NCBI RefSeq assembly: GCF_001510895.1
Contig: NZ_LPWA01000141.1
Coordinates: 1-34,814 of the forward strand
From: Mesorhizobium loti
GTDB taxonomy: Bacteria; Pseudomonadota; Alphaproteobacteria; Rhizobiales; Rhizobiaceae
Length of the DNA stretch: 34,814 nt
Direction: 5' to 3'
In this document: piece after piece, positions 1 to 8,346 of the stretch
How the letters are laid out: every line of letters begins with the position of its first letter
How positions within the stretch are numbered: position 1 is the stretch's first letter
Notes under the pieces: model-generated
What the model was told of the DNA's origin: nothing
Databases searched by the model: none
The model's input: the letters and a program-made list of their open reading frames with translations, nothing else
Translations under genes and position numbers: made by a program

Positions 1-13
1 ATGCCCCTCGGCA

Positions 14-123
14 TTATGCGGAGCAAATCCCGCAGAAAACTCCCGGAAACCGGGCGCTCCAGACCGCCGACTCCGCATAACGACACGCTACGCATAATCG
101 GTGTTATGTGGAGCTCCACATAA
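14..123. repeat. cluster of short inverted repeats at a gene-truncating junction
   Basis: TTATGCGGAG at 14-23 is answered by its exact reverse complement CTCCGCATAA at 71-80. A further CGCATAA lies at 91-97, followed by a perfect 20-bp palindrome at 104-123 (arms TTATGTGGAG / CTCCACATAA). The four arms share one core, differing only at GCGG versus GTGG. Immediately after the palindrome the DUF736 reading frame becomes recognisable without its N-terminal half. Repeated short arms like these resemble tyrosine-recombinase core sites or the end of an element lying to the left. The family assignment is inference. Confidence 0.6.
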
Positions 124-292
124 GGTGGAACTGGGGGCCGCCTGGCAGAAGACCGCCAAGGAAAGCGAGCGCGACTACCTCTCTGTCAAGCTGGACGATC
201 CGAGCTTCCCGGCCCCGATCTACGCCACGCTGATCGAGGTGGACGGCCAGGAAGGCCTCCAGCTCATCTGGTCCCGCCCGAATCGCGACTGA
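122..292 (+). pseudogene. DUF736 family protein, 3' fragment
   Basis: The frame ending at TGA 290-292 reads VELGAAW, then DYLSVKLDDPSFPAPIYA and LIWSR. This is the conserved C-terminal half of the small (about 100 aa) DUF736 proteins found on rhizobial plasmids and ICEs beside conjugation genes. About 45 N-terminal residues are missing: homology begins at about 122-127, right after the palindrome at 104-123. A start at GTG 101 would give a 63-aa hybrid whose first residues come from the repeat. The function of DUF736 is not known. I read this as a gene cut by a recombination or insertion event. Confidence 0.75.
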
Positions 293-311
293 TCGGCCTG
301 AAGCGGCCCCG

Positions 312-590
312 TCAACCGGACGGGGCCGCTGAACCGTGTCGAGCGGCGGAGCCTAGCCGATAGCCGCGCATCCTTTTTGCGCGCAACAGCTGCATGAACA
401 GCCCGACGGCCTCACCCTCGTCGTCGAACGAGTGCTGGATGCTGCGCCCGCGTGTTCCGATGCGTCCCCATCGCCGGACGAGGCAAATCTGGCCGAACAG
501 GGTCCCCTCGATCGACAGCGCATAGAAGCGGGCCATGTTTCGGCCCGGGTCCCGGCGTTCGATGTAAAGACGATATTGCTGCGCGATCAT
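312..590 (-). CDS. WGR domain-containing protein
   Basis: This 92-aa protein is nearly all WGR domain. It has an aromatic-rich first strand with RFYAL, the hallmark VRRWGRIGTRG at about residues 38-48, and the closing SFDDEGEAVGLFMQLLRAKRMRGY. WGR domains in PARPs and MolR-like proteins bind nucleic acid or mediate protein contacts. Stand-alone small WGR proteins are common on alphaproteobacterial plasmids, and their role is unknown. ATG at 590 is the only sensible start. It sits just downstream of the DUF736 remnant, on the opposite strand. It appears intact. Confidence 0.85.
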   Translation of the reverse strand: MIAQQYRLYIERRDPGRNMARFYALSIEGTLFGQICLVRRWGRIGTRGRSIQHSFDDEGEAVGLFMQLLRAKRMRGYRLGSAARHGSAAPSG

Positions 591-957
591 GCCTGGCAGA
601 ATCGCTCACCCAGAATCTGTCGTCCAATGATACCTTTGAATCGCCAGACCCGGATCGATTCGTTTCGATGATGGATTGTCGCCGGGACGATCAGCAGTCC
701 AATAAGTCTCTGACCGCCTTCGCTGGCGCGAGGAGATCTCTCCGACGCCGCGATCTAGCAGTGATCGACCGCGATTGCCATCACATGGGGCTCCGCCGTG
801 TCCCGGACCCGCCGCTGGCGGTCATCGACTACGCGCTTCGCCGTGCGCCATTGCAACAGTGAAACCGTCACATCCCTGAAACGCTCGCGATGGCGGCTCG
901 ATGCCTCGGCCGAGGCGCCATTTTCGGCTCGTTATTCCCGCATTAGCTCGCCGTGGA
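591..957. other. non-coding or decayed stretch between the WGR gene and a regulator-like remnant
   Basis: No convincing intact gene. On the minus strand a frame that stops at 757-755 reads a charged, helix-like stretch (about 780-900) that could be the frameshifted tail of the remnant at 958-1260. Plus-strand frames here are arginine/proline-rich and look non-coding. Confidence 0.4.
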
Positions 958-1260
958 TCATGCCGCGCATTGTCCTGCTGCGTCATCGTCCTCGCCCTTT
1001 TGAAGCCCGCCGGGCCTCCCCACCGCCGGTTCGATGATGATGATCGCCTCTGGAGAATGTTTCTTGTTGTCGAGCGCGGCGGCTTCCACCGCCTTGCCGT
1101 GCTCTACCCTTTGCCAATGGCCCGCACGCGGCCGAGCGATGTCATGCGCATCGCAGGCCTGCGCGACATGCTGGTCCCTGACGCCATGGAGCTTCGCGAT
1201 TTCGGTCATCGGTTTCGACCAGACCAGCCTATGAAGCTCGGCGCGCGTCATTCGCAGCAT
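958..1260 (-). pseudogene. small HTH-like hypothetical protein, probably truncated
   Basis: From ATG 1260 (preceded by GAGAAGGGA on the minus strand) the frame reads MTRAELHRLVWSKPMTEIA, then HGVRDQHVAQACDAHDIARPRAGHW. This matches a recurrent rhizobial hypothetical family with an N-terminal 'ELYxLVWSxPMTxLA ... SDVxLxKxCRxxxIPRPGRGYW' signature, which looks like a helix-turn-helix. I recall family members being several times longer. Here the frame stops after about 100 residues in a low-quality tail, and a possible continuation lies in another frame below 958. It is probably a decayed gene. No function is assigned. Confidence 0.5.
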
Positions 1261-1569
1261 GTTTGTCCCTTCTCGTATCAAAGGTCGTAAACGCCTGGCT
1301 GCCGGCACGATAAAGGCTCCTGTGCGTATCCTGAAGTCATGCCGGGCACCTGTGTATCTTTTTTCTCATCCCGCAGGAAAGCATCCGATCCTAATTCGTG
1401 AAACGCAGGCATAACAAAATTTTGCCTGTGGTCATGAGGCCTTCGAGCGATACTGCTCGACCAGGCGTCGATAGCCAAATGGACCTGGCTTGCGTCTCCG
1501 CCGCGTCGATTTGCACTGTCGGATCAAGAGAGTGCGATACGCTGACGCGGCACCGAGCTTTCGGCATCC
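1261..1569. other. gap downstream of traG with no recognisable gene
   Basis: Between the traG stop and the start of the HTH-like remnant I see no frame with familiar protein sequence, no clear terminator with a T-run and no repeat. Confidence 0.4.
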
Positions 1570-3489
1570 TCATTGCGCCGCCTCCTTCCGGTGAAATCTG
1601 TTCTCGCCAACAATCGACTTCATGTCTCCGCGGCGGAACCAGATGGCGCGCCCGCATCTGAGCGGCGGATTGCCTGCCGTGAAGACGATCTGCTCGTCGG
1701 CGCGCATGCGCATCACCTCGTGCGGCAGGATCAGCGGCCGGCGCGCGAGCTGCTTCGACCGCGTGCGCGATGAACCCGACATTTGCGACGAGCGGCTGAG
1801 CTGATCGACCTCCACAGTGGTGTCGCCGCAGCGCTTCGAGATGTAATCGGCGGTCTCGGGATCGTTGATCGCGGCGAAGCTGATCCACGATGCGCTCTCG
1901 AACCATTTCGAGGTTGCGTCGCGGCCGCCATAGGCCTCACGCATCTGGCCGATCGACTGGTAGAGCAAGGTCATCGTGATGCCGTATTTGCGGCCGGCGT
2001 CGCGGGCAGTTTCGAGAATGCGCAGGAAGCCGAGCCGGGCGACCTCGTCGAGCAGGAACAGCGTGCGCCCCTTCACCTCGCCCTTCTTGTTATAGATCGC
2101 ATTCATCAGCGCGCCAATGATCACGCGCGCGAGCCCCGGATGGCTCTCCAGCACCTTCAGGTCGAGCGCGATGAAGATGTCGGTGTCGCCGGCGGCGAGC
2201 TCGTCGGTGGTGAAGCTGCAGCCGGAGACGAGCCCCGCATAATTCGGATAGGAAAGCCAATGCGTTTCCTTCACGGCGTTGGCGTAAACGCCGGAGAACG
2301 TCTCCGGCGTCATGTTCACGAACACCGCGACATTCTCCTTTACGAAATCCGATCCGGACTGCTCGTAGATCTTCGTCAGGCGCTCGCGTAGCTTCGGCTC
2401 GGGTTCGGAGAGATTGGCGCGGACCCGCCGCAGCGTCTGGTCCTTTCCTTCCGTGTGGCCCGACAAGCAGACGTCGGCAATCAGTGCTGTGAGCAGCTGC
2501 ATCGCGGAAGCGCGAAAGAAGTCGTCGCGCGCCGAGGGCTGCCGCGGTGTATCGGTCATCACCCAGGTCGCGACCGCGACGATGTCCTCCTCCCTGGTTC
2601 CGCCAAAACGGCCGATCCAGTCGAGTGCGTTGAAGCCGGTCGCGGCATCGGATGGGTCGAGCACGATCACCTTGCGCCCGGCCCTGCGTCGATGGTCGAT
2701 CACCATCGGCGCGACCTCCGATGACGGGTCGAGCACGACGAGCCCGCCGCCCCATTTGAGCGCCGACGGGATCGTCACGGAGGTGGTCTTGAAACCGCCG
2801 GAGCCGGCAAAGACGATACCATGCGAGGAGCCGAACGAGCCGTCGAAGCAGAGCAGCGGCGCGCGGCCGCTGCTGCCCCAGGTCTCGTGGCTATCGGCGC
2901 GGAAGGCGATGCCCGCTACTGAATCGCGATCGACGCGGCAGCGCTCGCCGATCACGATGCCGCCTGCCTCTGGAAACAACCGTCCGGCCGCCTCCATGCC
3001 CATCCAGTCGGTCTCGCCATGGATAGCGCGCTTTCCCCGGATGCGCCTTGGGGCGGCTGCCGCAAACGCGGCGTTGCCACTGATCGCCACGCGCAACGCG
3101 AACACGCCGCAGATCAGTGCAATCGTCGCGCCAGTCATCGTTGCGGGATCCGCGTAGGAGAGTGTCGTTTTCCCCGCGGGCACGCGATCGGCGAGCGCGA
3201 GCAGTCGGGTCGTCTCACGTGTCACCGCGATGGCCACGCTGCCGATAGCTCCGCCCACCACGCTCCAGCCCGCCACACGGATCGCAAGCGCGCCGGCGGC
3301 CGCGAAGAGGAAGATCACGCCGGTAAGGCCCGCGGCTACATAGGGGAGGGCCAGGCCGGCCCGACCCAGGATAAGCCGGGCGCCCTCGCTTTTCCCGAAA
3401 TTGGCGAGCCAACCCTCGATGCCAGTCATGCCGATGCAGACCGCCAGCATCAGCGCTGCCGGCACCAGGGCGAGCAGCACTCTATTCAT
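1570..3489 (-). CDS. traG: Ti-type conjugative coupling protein TraG (VirD4/T4CP family)
   Basis: The type IV coupling protein is an inner-membrane ATPase that links the relaxosome to the mating-pair channel. From ATG 3489 it is 639 aa, close to the roughly 640-660 aa of Ti/Sym TraG. N-terminal hydrophobic segments lie at about 4-24, 45-65, 70-90 and 120-140. The Walker A region FAGSGGFKTT (227-236) has the rhizobial variant in which F precedes K. Walker B is LFLLDEVARLG (477-487). The DPSSEVAP and DPSDAATGFN motifs are typical. The ATG lies inside the end of traD (stop at 3484-3482), so translation is probably coupled. A TTG 12 nt upstream is less likely. It is the last gene of traC-traD-traG. 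Confidence 0.95.
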   Translation of the reverse strand: MNRVLLALVPAALMLAVCIGMTGIEGWLANFGKSEGARLILGRAGLALPYVAAGLTGVIFLFAAAGALAIRVAGWSVVGGAIGSVAIAVTRETTRLLALADRVPAGKTTLSYADPATMTGATIALICGVFALRVAISGNAAFAAAAPRRIRGKRAIHGETDWMGMEAAGRLFPEAGGIVIGERCRVDRDSVAGIAFRADSHETWGSSGRAPLLCFDGSFGSSHGIVFAGSGGFKTTSVTIPSALKWGGGLVVLDPSSEVAPMVIDHRRRAGRKVIVLDPSDAATGFNALDWIGRFGGTREEDIVAVATWVMTDTPRQPSARDDFFRASAMQLLTALIADVCLSGHTEGKDQTLRRVRANLSEPEPKLRERLTKIYEQSGSDFVKENVAVFVNMTPETFSGVYANAVKETHWLSYPNYAGLVSGCSFTTDELAAGDTDIFIALDLKVLESHPGLARVIIGALMNAIYNKKGEVKGRTLFLLDEVARLGFLRILETARDAGRKYGITMTLLYQSIGQMREAYGGRDATSKWFESASWISFAAINDPETADYISKRCGDTTVEVDQLSRSSQMSGSSRTRSKQLARRPLILPHEVMRMRADEQIVFTAGNPPLRCGRAIWFRRGDMKSIVGENRFHRKEAAQ

Positions 3490-3787
3490 GGTCGCGCCCA
3501 AACGCTTCCGCCCCGAGCGAGGTGAGCCGCGACCGCTCGCCAGCGTCCTGCTCGAGGCGTCGCACCGCGTCGATCAGCAGGCCGAGCAGCAGCGCGCGTT
3601 TCTCATAGCGCAGGCCCGCCTTCACGATCAGCCCGCCGAGCTCGATCTTCTCGCGCGTGTCCTTCCTGCGGGCCTCCGCTGAACTCAGGCGGCGCATGCG
3701 CTCAAGTCTCGCTATCGCCGCTTTCAGCCGCGCCAGGCGCGAGCGCCGAGGACGCAGCAGCGCCGGCGCTCCGGGGCGCTGCGGCAT
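3482..3787 (-). CDS. traD: conjugal transfer protein TraD
   Basis: A small basic Dtr protein of the Ti/Sym plasmid family, thought to assist the relaxosome or coupling protein; its mechanism is unknown. The conserved core ARRKDTREKIELGGLIVKAG followed by LRYEKRALLLGLLIDA is present. I chose ATG 3787 because a strong ribosome site (GGAAGGAG) lies just upstream. That gives 101 aa, longer than the roughly 70 aa common in the family, with an arginine/alanine-rich extension. The chosen start overlaps traC by 86 nt, and the end overlaps the traG start by 8 nt, so all three genes are probably translated from one message. A shorter start near the conserved core is possible. Confidence 0.85.
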   Translation of the reverse strand: MPQRPGAPALLRPRRSRLARLKAAIARLERMRRLSSAEARRKDTREKIELGGLIVKAGLRYEKRALLLGLLIDAVRRLEQDAGERSRLTSLGAEAFGRDHE

Positions 3788-4001
3788 TTCTCCTTCCGGT
3801 CGCTTTCCCACCACCCGAGCGAAACCGCCCGGCCAACTCCTCGAATGCCGACAACAGCGCCGCTTCCTCGATCTCGATCTCTCCGAGACCGGCTTTCAGG
3901 GCGACGCGGCCGATGCGTTCGGCCTCGCGCGTTTCGGCTGCTTTGAGCTGATCGTGCAGACGGGCGATCTCTTCCCTGATCTTCGATGACGGCTTCTTCA
4001 T
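3702..4001 (-). CDS. traC: conjugal transfer protein TraC
   Basis: A relaxosome accessory protein encoded next to oriT. It is 99 aa and opens with KKPSSKIREEIARLHDQLK, then ETREAERIGRVALKAGLGE and IEIEEAALLSAFEELAGRF, the coiled-coil start and conserved core of Ti/Sym TraC. The C-terminal third is low-complexity Ala/Ser/Gly. GGGAGG lies 9 nt before ATG 4001. It is the first gene of the leftward traCDG unit, divergent from traA. The leader contains two overlapping hairpins (4072-4104) and oriT. Confidence 0.9.
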   Translation of the reverse strand: MKKPSSKIREEIARLHDQLKAAETREAERIGRVALKAGLGEIEIEEAALLSAFEELAGRFRSGGGKATGRRNAAAPRSAGAAASSALAPGAAESGDSET

Positions 4002-4071
4002 TCCGGTTGACCTCCCGTGCTCTGGTTCAGCTGGATCGAGAGCCAGCTTTCCCCCGCATGAAGGCCAAGGG

Positions 4072-4104
4072 CGACTAGTAAAAAAGCTAGTCGGCGGAGC
4101 CGAC
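4072..4104 (-). promoter_or_regulatory. two overlapping, mutually exclusive hairpins in the traC leader / oriT region
   Basis: CGACTAG (4072-4078) pairs perfectly with CTAGTCG (4087-4093). GTCGGC (4090-4095) pairs with GCCGAC (4099-4104) across a 3-nt loop. The two stems share 4090-4093, so both cannot form at once. On the minus strand (traC sense) the GC-rich stem comes first and is followed after TAGC by six U residues, like an intrinsic terminator. The alternative stem would sequester the U-run and half of that stem. It may instead be a relaxosome protein site. Confidence 0.5.
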
Positions 4105-4140
4105 GCTGCCTGTGATTATCCCGGCCGTTCCGAAGGAGCG

Positions 4141-4192
4141 GCATCCAAGGGCGCAGTAATACGTCGCTGGCGCGACGTGTTGCTCTACCCCG
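4141..4192. other. oriT: origin of transfer (oriT), Q-type / Ti-plasmid class
   Basis: CCAAGGGCGCA at about 4145-4155 is the conserved nick-region core of RSF1010/Ti-type origins; on the minus strand it reads TGCGCCCTTGG. Next to it is the perfect dyad ACGTCGC (4161-4167) / GCGACGT (4172-4178) with a 4-nt loop, followed by GTTGCTCTACCC. Position between divergent traC and traA matches Ti and Sym plasmids. The nick is expected on the minus strand within TGCG|CCCT by analogy. Confidence 0.9.
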
Positions 4193-4253
4193 CCCGGGAT
4201 GGCCCGCTTCCGACGAACACCATGCTCGTATTCTGTCGGGAGCCGGCTCCACC

Positions 4254-7200
4254 GTGGCGATCACGCATTTCACGCCCCAGCTCATCGGACGCAGCTCAGG
4301 CCGCAGCGCCGTCCTGTCGGCCGCGTATCGTCACTGCGCCCGCATGGAGCACGAGGCCGAGGCGCGCATCGTCGATTATTCAAACAAGCGCGGTCTCGCC
4401 CATGAGGAGTTCCTGCTGCCGCCGGACGCACCGCAATGGGCGCGGGCGCTGATCGCCGACCGTTCGGCGGCGGGCGCGGCGGAAGCGTTCTGGAATGCGG
4501 TCGAGGCGGCCGAGAAGCGCGGGGACGCCCAGCTTGCCAAGGAGTTCATCATCGCCCTGCCGGTCGAGCTGACTCGCGACCAAAACATCGCCCTGATGCG
4601 CCAGTTCGTATTCGAGCAGGTCCTCTCGCGCGGGCAGGTCGCCGACTGGGTCTATCACGACGAGCCGGGCAATCCGCATGTGCATCTGATGACGACGCTA
4701 CGGCCGCTGACCGAGAAGGGGTTCGGGGCAAAGAAGGTTGCGGTGACCGCCGAGGACGGCACGCCGAAGCGCACCAAGAACGGCAAGATCCAGTACCGTC
4801 TTTGGGCCGGTGAGAAAGCGGAGTTCCTGCAACAGCGTCGAGGATGGCTCGACTTGCAGAACCAGCATCTGGCGCTTGCCGGACTGGAGATCCGCGTCGA
4901 CGGCCGCTCCTATGCCGAGCGCGGCATCGACCTGGTGCCCACCGCGCATATCGGCGCCGGCGCCAGGGCCATCCACCGCAAGGCACAGCGCGAGGGCTGG
5001 CCGGTTTCGCTGGAGCGCATCGAGATCTTCGAGGCGCAGCGCGTCACCAACCGCGAGCGCATCCTCGACCGGCCGGAGATCGTGCTCGACCTCTTGTCAT
5101 CCGAGATGAGCGTCTTCGACGAACGTGATATCGCCAAGGTGCTGCATCGCTATGTCGACGATCCGGCGACCTTCCAGCATCTCATCGCGCGCATTCTGCA
5201 GAGCCCGGAACTGCTTCGGCTGGAGCGTCCGACCGTGGACTTCGAGACGGGCCGCAAAGTGCCCGCCCGTTACTCGACGCGCGCGCTGATCCGCATGGAA
5301 GCGCAGATGGCGAAGCGCGCCATCCGGTTGTCGAATCGTTCCTCGCATCGCGTGCGGGAAAAAGTGCTGGCGGAGGTCTATGCTCGCCACGAGAAGCTGT
5401 CGGGCGAGCAGCGTGCGGCGATCGAACACCTAACGAAGGCGGCCGCGCTCGCGGCGGTGGTCGGACGCGCCGGCGCCGGCAAGACCACGATGATGAAGGC
5501 CGCGCGGGAGGCATGGGAGGCGGCTGGTTATCGTGTGGTTGGCGCAGCACTTGCGGGCAAGGCGGCCGAAGGGCTGGAGAAGGAAGCCGGCATCGCGTCG
5601 CGCACACTGGCGTCGTGGGAACTGACCTGGGAGAACGAGCGGGGCGGCCTCGACGACAAAACCGTCTTCGTGCTGGACGAGGCCGGCATGGTCTCCTCGC
5701 GGCAGATGGCGCTGCTGGTCGAAGCTGTGACCAGGGCCGGCGCCAAGTTGGTCCTGGTCGGCGATCCCGATCAGCTGCAGCCGATCGAGGCGGGAGCCGC
5801 CTTCCGCGCCATCGTCGATCGCGTCGGCTACGCCGAACTCGGCATCATCTATCGCCAGCGCGAGGAATGGATGCGCCGGGCCTCGATCGATCTCGCGCGC
5901 GGTCAGGTCGCGGCTGCGATCGCGGCCTACGACAAGCAGGGCATGCTGCGATCGGAGTGGACCAAGGACGACGCGGTCCGCGCGCTCATCGACGACTGGA
6001 ACCGCGACTACGTTTCGCAAAAGTCCTCGCTCATCCTCGCGCATCTGCGCCGCGACGTGCGCCTGTTGAACGAGCTCGCCCGCGAGAAGTTGGTCGAGCG
6101 CGGCGTTGTCGGCGACGGTTTCGCGTTCCGGACCGAAGACGGCAATCGCAAGTTCGACGTCGGCGACCGCATCGTGTTCCTGAGGAACGAGGGAGCGCTC
6201 AGCGTCAAGAACGGTATGCTGGCGACGGTGGTCGAGGCAGCAAAGGGCCGTATCGTCGCAGAGGTCGGGGAGAGCGAGGGGCGCCGCCGGGTCGTGGTCG
6301 AAGAGCGATTTTATCGCAATGTCGACCATGGCTATGCCACGACGGTTCACAAGGCCCAGGGCGCGACAGTCGATGACGTCAAGGTGCTCGCCTCCCGCTC
6401 GTTGGACCGTCACCTGACCTATGTCGCGCTGACCCGCCATCGCGACGCGGCCCAGCTCTATGTCGGGCTGAACGAGTTCTCCAATCGCGGCGGCGTCCTC
6501 GTCGATCACGGTGTCGCGCCCTTCGAAAACAATCCGAAGAACCGCGACAGCTATTTCGTAACGCTCGATATTGGCGAGGGGCGGCAGAACACGATCTGGG
6601 GTGTGGATCTCGAGCGCGCGATGAAAGAAGCGGCGCCGCAGATCGGCGACCGGATCGGCCTCGAACACCAGGCTTCGAAGACGATCAAGCTCCCCGACGG
6701 CAAAGAGGTCGAGCGTCATTCGTGGAAGCTGGTCGACATCAAGGCGCTCGCGCTGTCGCGTCTGTCGGAGCGCCTGTCGCGCGACGGTTCGAAGGAAACT
6801 ACGCTCGATTACCAAAACGCATCGAGCTACCGGCCAGCGCTGCGTTTTGCCCAGGCGCGCGGTCTCAACATCGCCCGGGTCGCCCGCACGCTGGTGCGTG
6901 ACCGTCTCGACTGGACGATCCGTCAGAAACAGAAGCTGGCCGATCTTGCGCAGCGGCTGCGCGCCTTCGGCGAACGCCTCGGTCTCTTAGATATCCGTCA
7001 ATCTCCAACCCCGAAGGAGGCAAAGCCGATGGTCGCGGGCATCAAGCAGTTCGCGAAATCCATGCCCGAAATGGTCGAGGAAAAGCTCCAGGCCGATCCA
7101 ACCGTGGCAAAGCAGTGGGACGAGGTTTCGACGCGCTTCCGCTATGTCTTCGTCGATCCCGAGACAGCCTTCCGCGCCATGAATTTCGACGCGGTGCTGT

Positions 7201-7822
7201 CGAACAGCGCGGCTGCGAAGACGACGCTGGACAGGCTGGTGAGCGAACCGGAGTCGATCGGTCCGCTGAAGGGCAGAACCGGACTGCTTGCCGGGCGTCG
7301 GAACGAGAGGAGCGGCGCGTCGCCGAGACCAATGTGCCGGCATTGCGCCGCGACATCGAGCACTATCTGGCGCTGCGCCAATCGGTGGGTGAGAGGATCG
7401 CTGCAGAGGAACAGGCACTGCGCCGCCGCGCGTCGATTGACATTCCGGTTCTGTCGCCCGAGGCCTATCGGGTGCTCGAGCGGGTACGCGATGCAATCGA
7501 CCGCAACGACCTGCCGGCGGCGCTCGGCTATTCCGTCAGCAACCGCGAGATCAAGGCGGAGATCGACGGGTTCAACAAGGCGGTGGCCGAGCGCTTCGGT
7601 CAACGCCGGCTGCTGGTCAACGAGGCGCGCACGCCGTCCGGCAAGCAGTTCGAGCGGGCGGCCGAGGGCATGGCACTGAGCGACCGGCAGAAGCTTGCCG
7701 AGGCCTGGCCGGTGATGCGCGCCGCGCAGCAGCTTGCCGCCCATGAACGCACGAAGGAGGCACTGAAGCAGACCGAGGATCTGCGCCTGTCGCAGCGCCA
7801 GAGCCCGGCGCTGAAGCAGTGA
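4254..7822 (+). pseudogene. traA: Ti-type conjugative relaxase/helicase TraA, frame broken near residue 1015
   Basis: TraA nicks oriT, carries the strand and unwinds it. GTG 4254 starts AITHFTPQLIGRSSGRSAV. The MobA/MobL relaxase domain has the likely nucleophile Y25 and metal motif HVH 142-144. The helicase domain has Walker A GRAGAGKTT (404-412), Walker B VFVLDEAG (471-478), GDPDQLQP (503-510), YATTVHKAQG (694-703) and HLTYVALTR (720-728). At about 7293-7310 the frame must move by one base: the original frame drifts into nonsense to 7679, while the next frame reads ERRVAETNVPALRRDIEHYL to the stop at 7820-7822. Restoring one base gives about 1,189 aa, normal for the family. It could be a sequencing error; otherwise the C-terminal tail is lost but the relaxase and helicase domains remain. 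Confidence 0.9.
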
Positions 7823-8346
7823 ACCGGCGCGCCGCGATCCGGATTGCGGGCGCGATAGCGGGCTTTGCTGCAATCGCCGTGGCGGCCTGGCTGGGCGGCT
7901 ACCGCATCAACACCACGCCGAGCTATCCGCTCGGTCTGTGGCGCATCGAGGCGCTCGACCGGCCGGTCGCGGTCGGCGATCTTGTGTTTATCTGCCCGCC
8001 GCTGACGCCGGCGTTCGAGCTGGCCTTCGTGCGCGGCTATATCCGCCGCGGACTGTGTCCGGGCCGCTTGAGTCCGCTCATAAAAACGGTAGTGGCGAGC
8101 GAAGGTCAATCGGTCGAGATAGGCGATCATGTTTCGGTCGAAGGGCGTCCGCTTGCCCATTCCAAAGTTCATCGCGTCGACGCGGAGGGCAGGGCGCTTG
8201 TCCCCTGGCGTGGAGGAACCGTTGCGCCCGGATATGTCTTCCTCCATTCCAATTTCGCCGGCTCCTTTGACTCGCGATATTTCGGACCAATCCCCGCCGC
8301 CGGGCTGCTCGGCCGCGCCGTCCCCGTCCTCACGTTCACGCCGTGA
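7819..8346 (+). CDS. traF: conjugative transfer signal peptidase TraF
   Basis: An S26-family peptidase that in Ti/RP4 systems matures or cyclizes the pilin. It is 175 aa with one N-terminal membrane segment (about 8-27). Serine motif TPSYPLGLWRI places the likely nucleophile at S35, and the general-base lysine is probably K89 in LIKTVVASEGQ. The ending HSNFAGSFDSRYFGPIP is typical of TraF. GTG 7819 overlaps the traA stop (GTGA), and the next gene again begins at a GTGA overlap (8343), giving a tightly coupled traA-traF-traB message. It appears intact. Confidence 0.93.
   Translation: MNRRAAIRIAGAIAGFAAIAVAAWLGGYRINTTPSYPLGLWRIEALDRPVAVGDLVFICPPLTPAFELAFVRGYIRRGLCPGRLSPLIKTVVASEGQSVEIGDHVSVEGRPLAHSKVHRVDAEGRALVPWRGGTVAPGYVFLHSNFAGSFDSRYFGPIPAAGLLGRAVPVLTFTP

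Noticed and set aside
1391..1906. 171-aa minus-strand frame overlapping the end of traG
   Set aside because: The composition is Arg/Ala shadow sequence in another frame of traG; the traG frame is the real one.
4002..4253. Search for a TraR-type tra box in the traC-traA interval
   Set aside because: No 18-bp palindrome of the tra-box kind is visible; the dyads there are of other types, so quorum control by TraR is not claimed.
5430..6815. Long minus-strand open frame (461 aa) across the traA helicase region
   Set aside because: It is the antisense shadow of high-GC coding sequence; the plus frame has all helicase motifs, and this one has no familiar motif.
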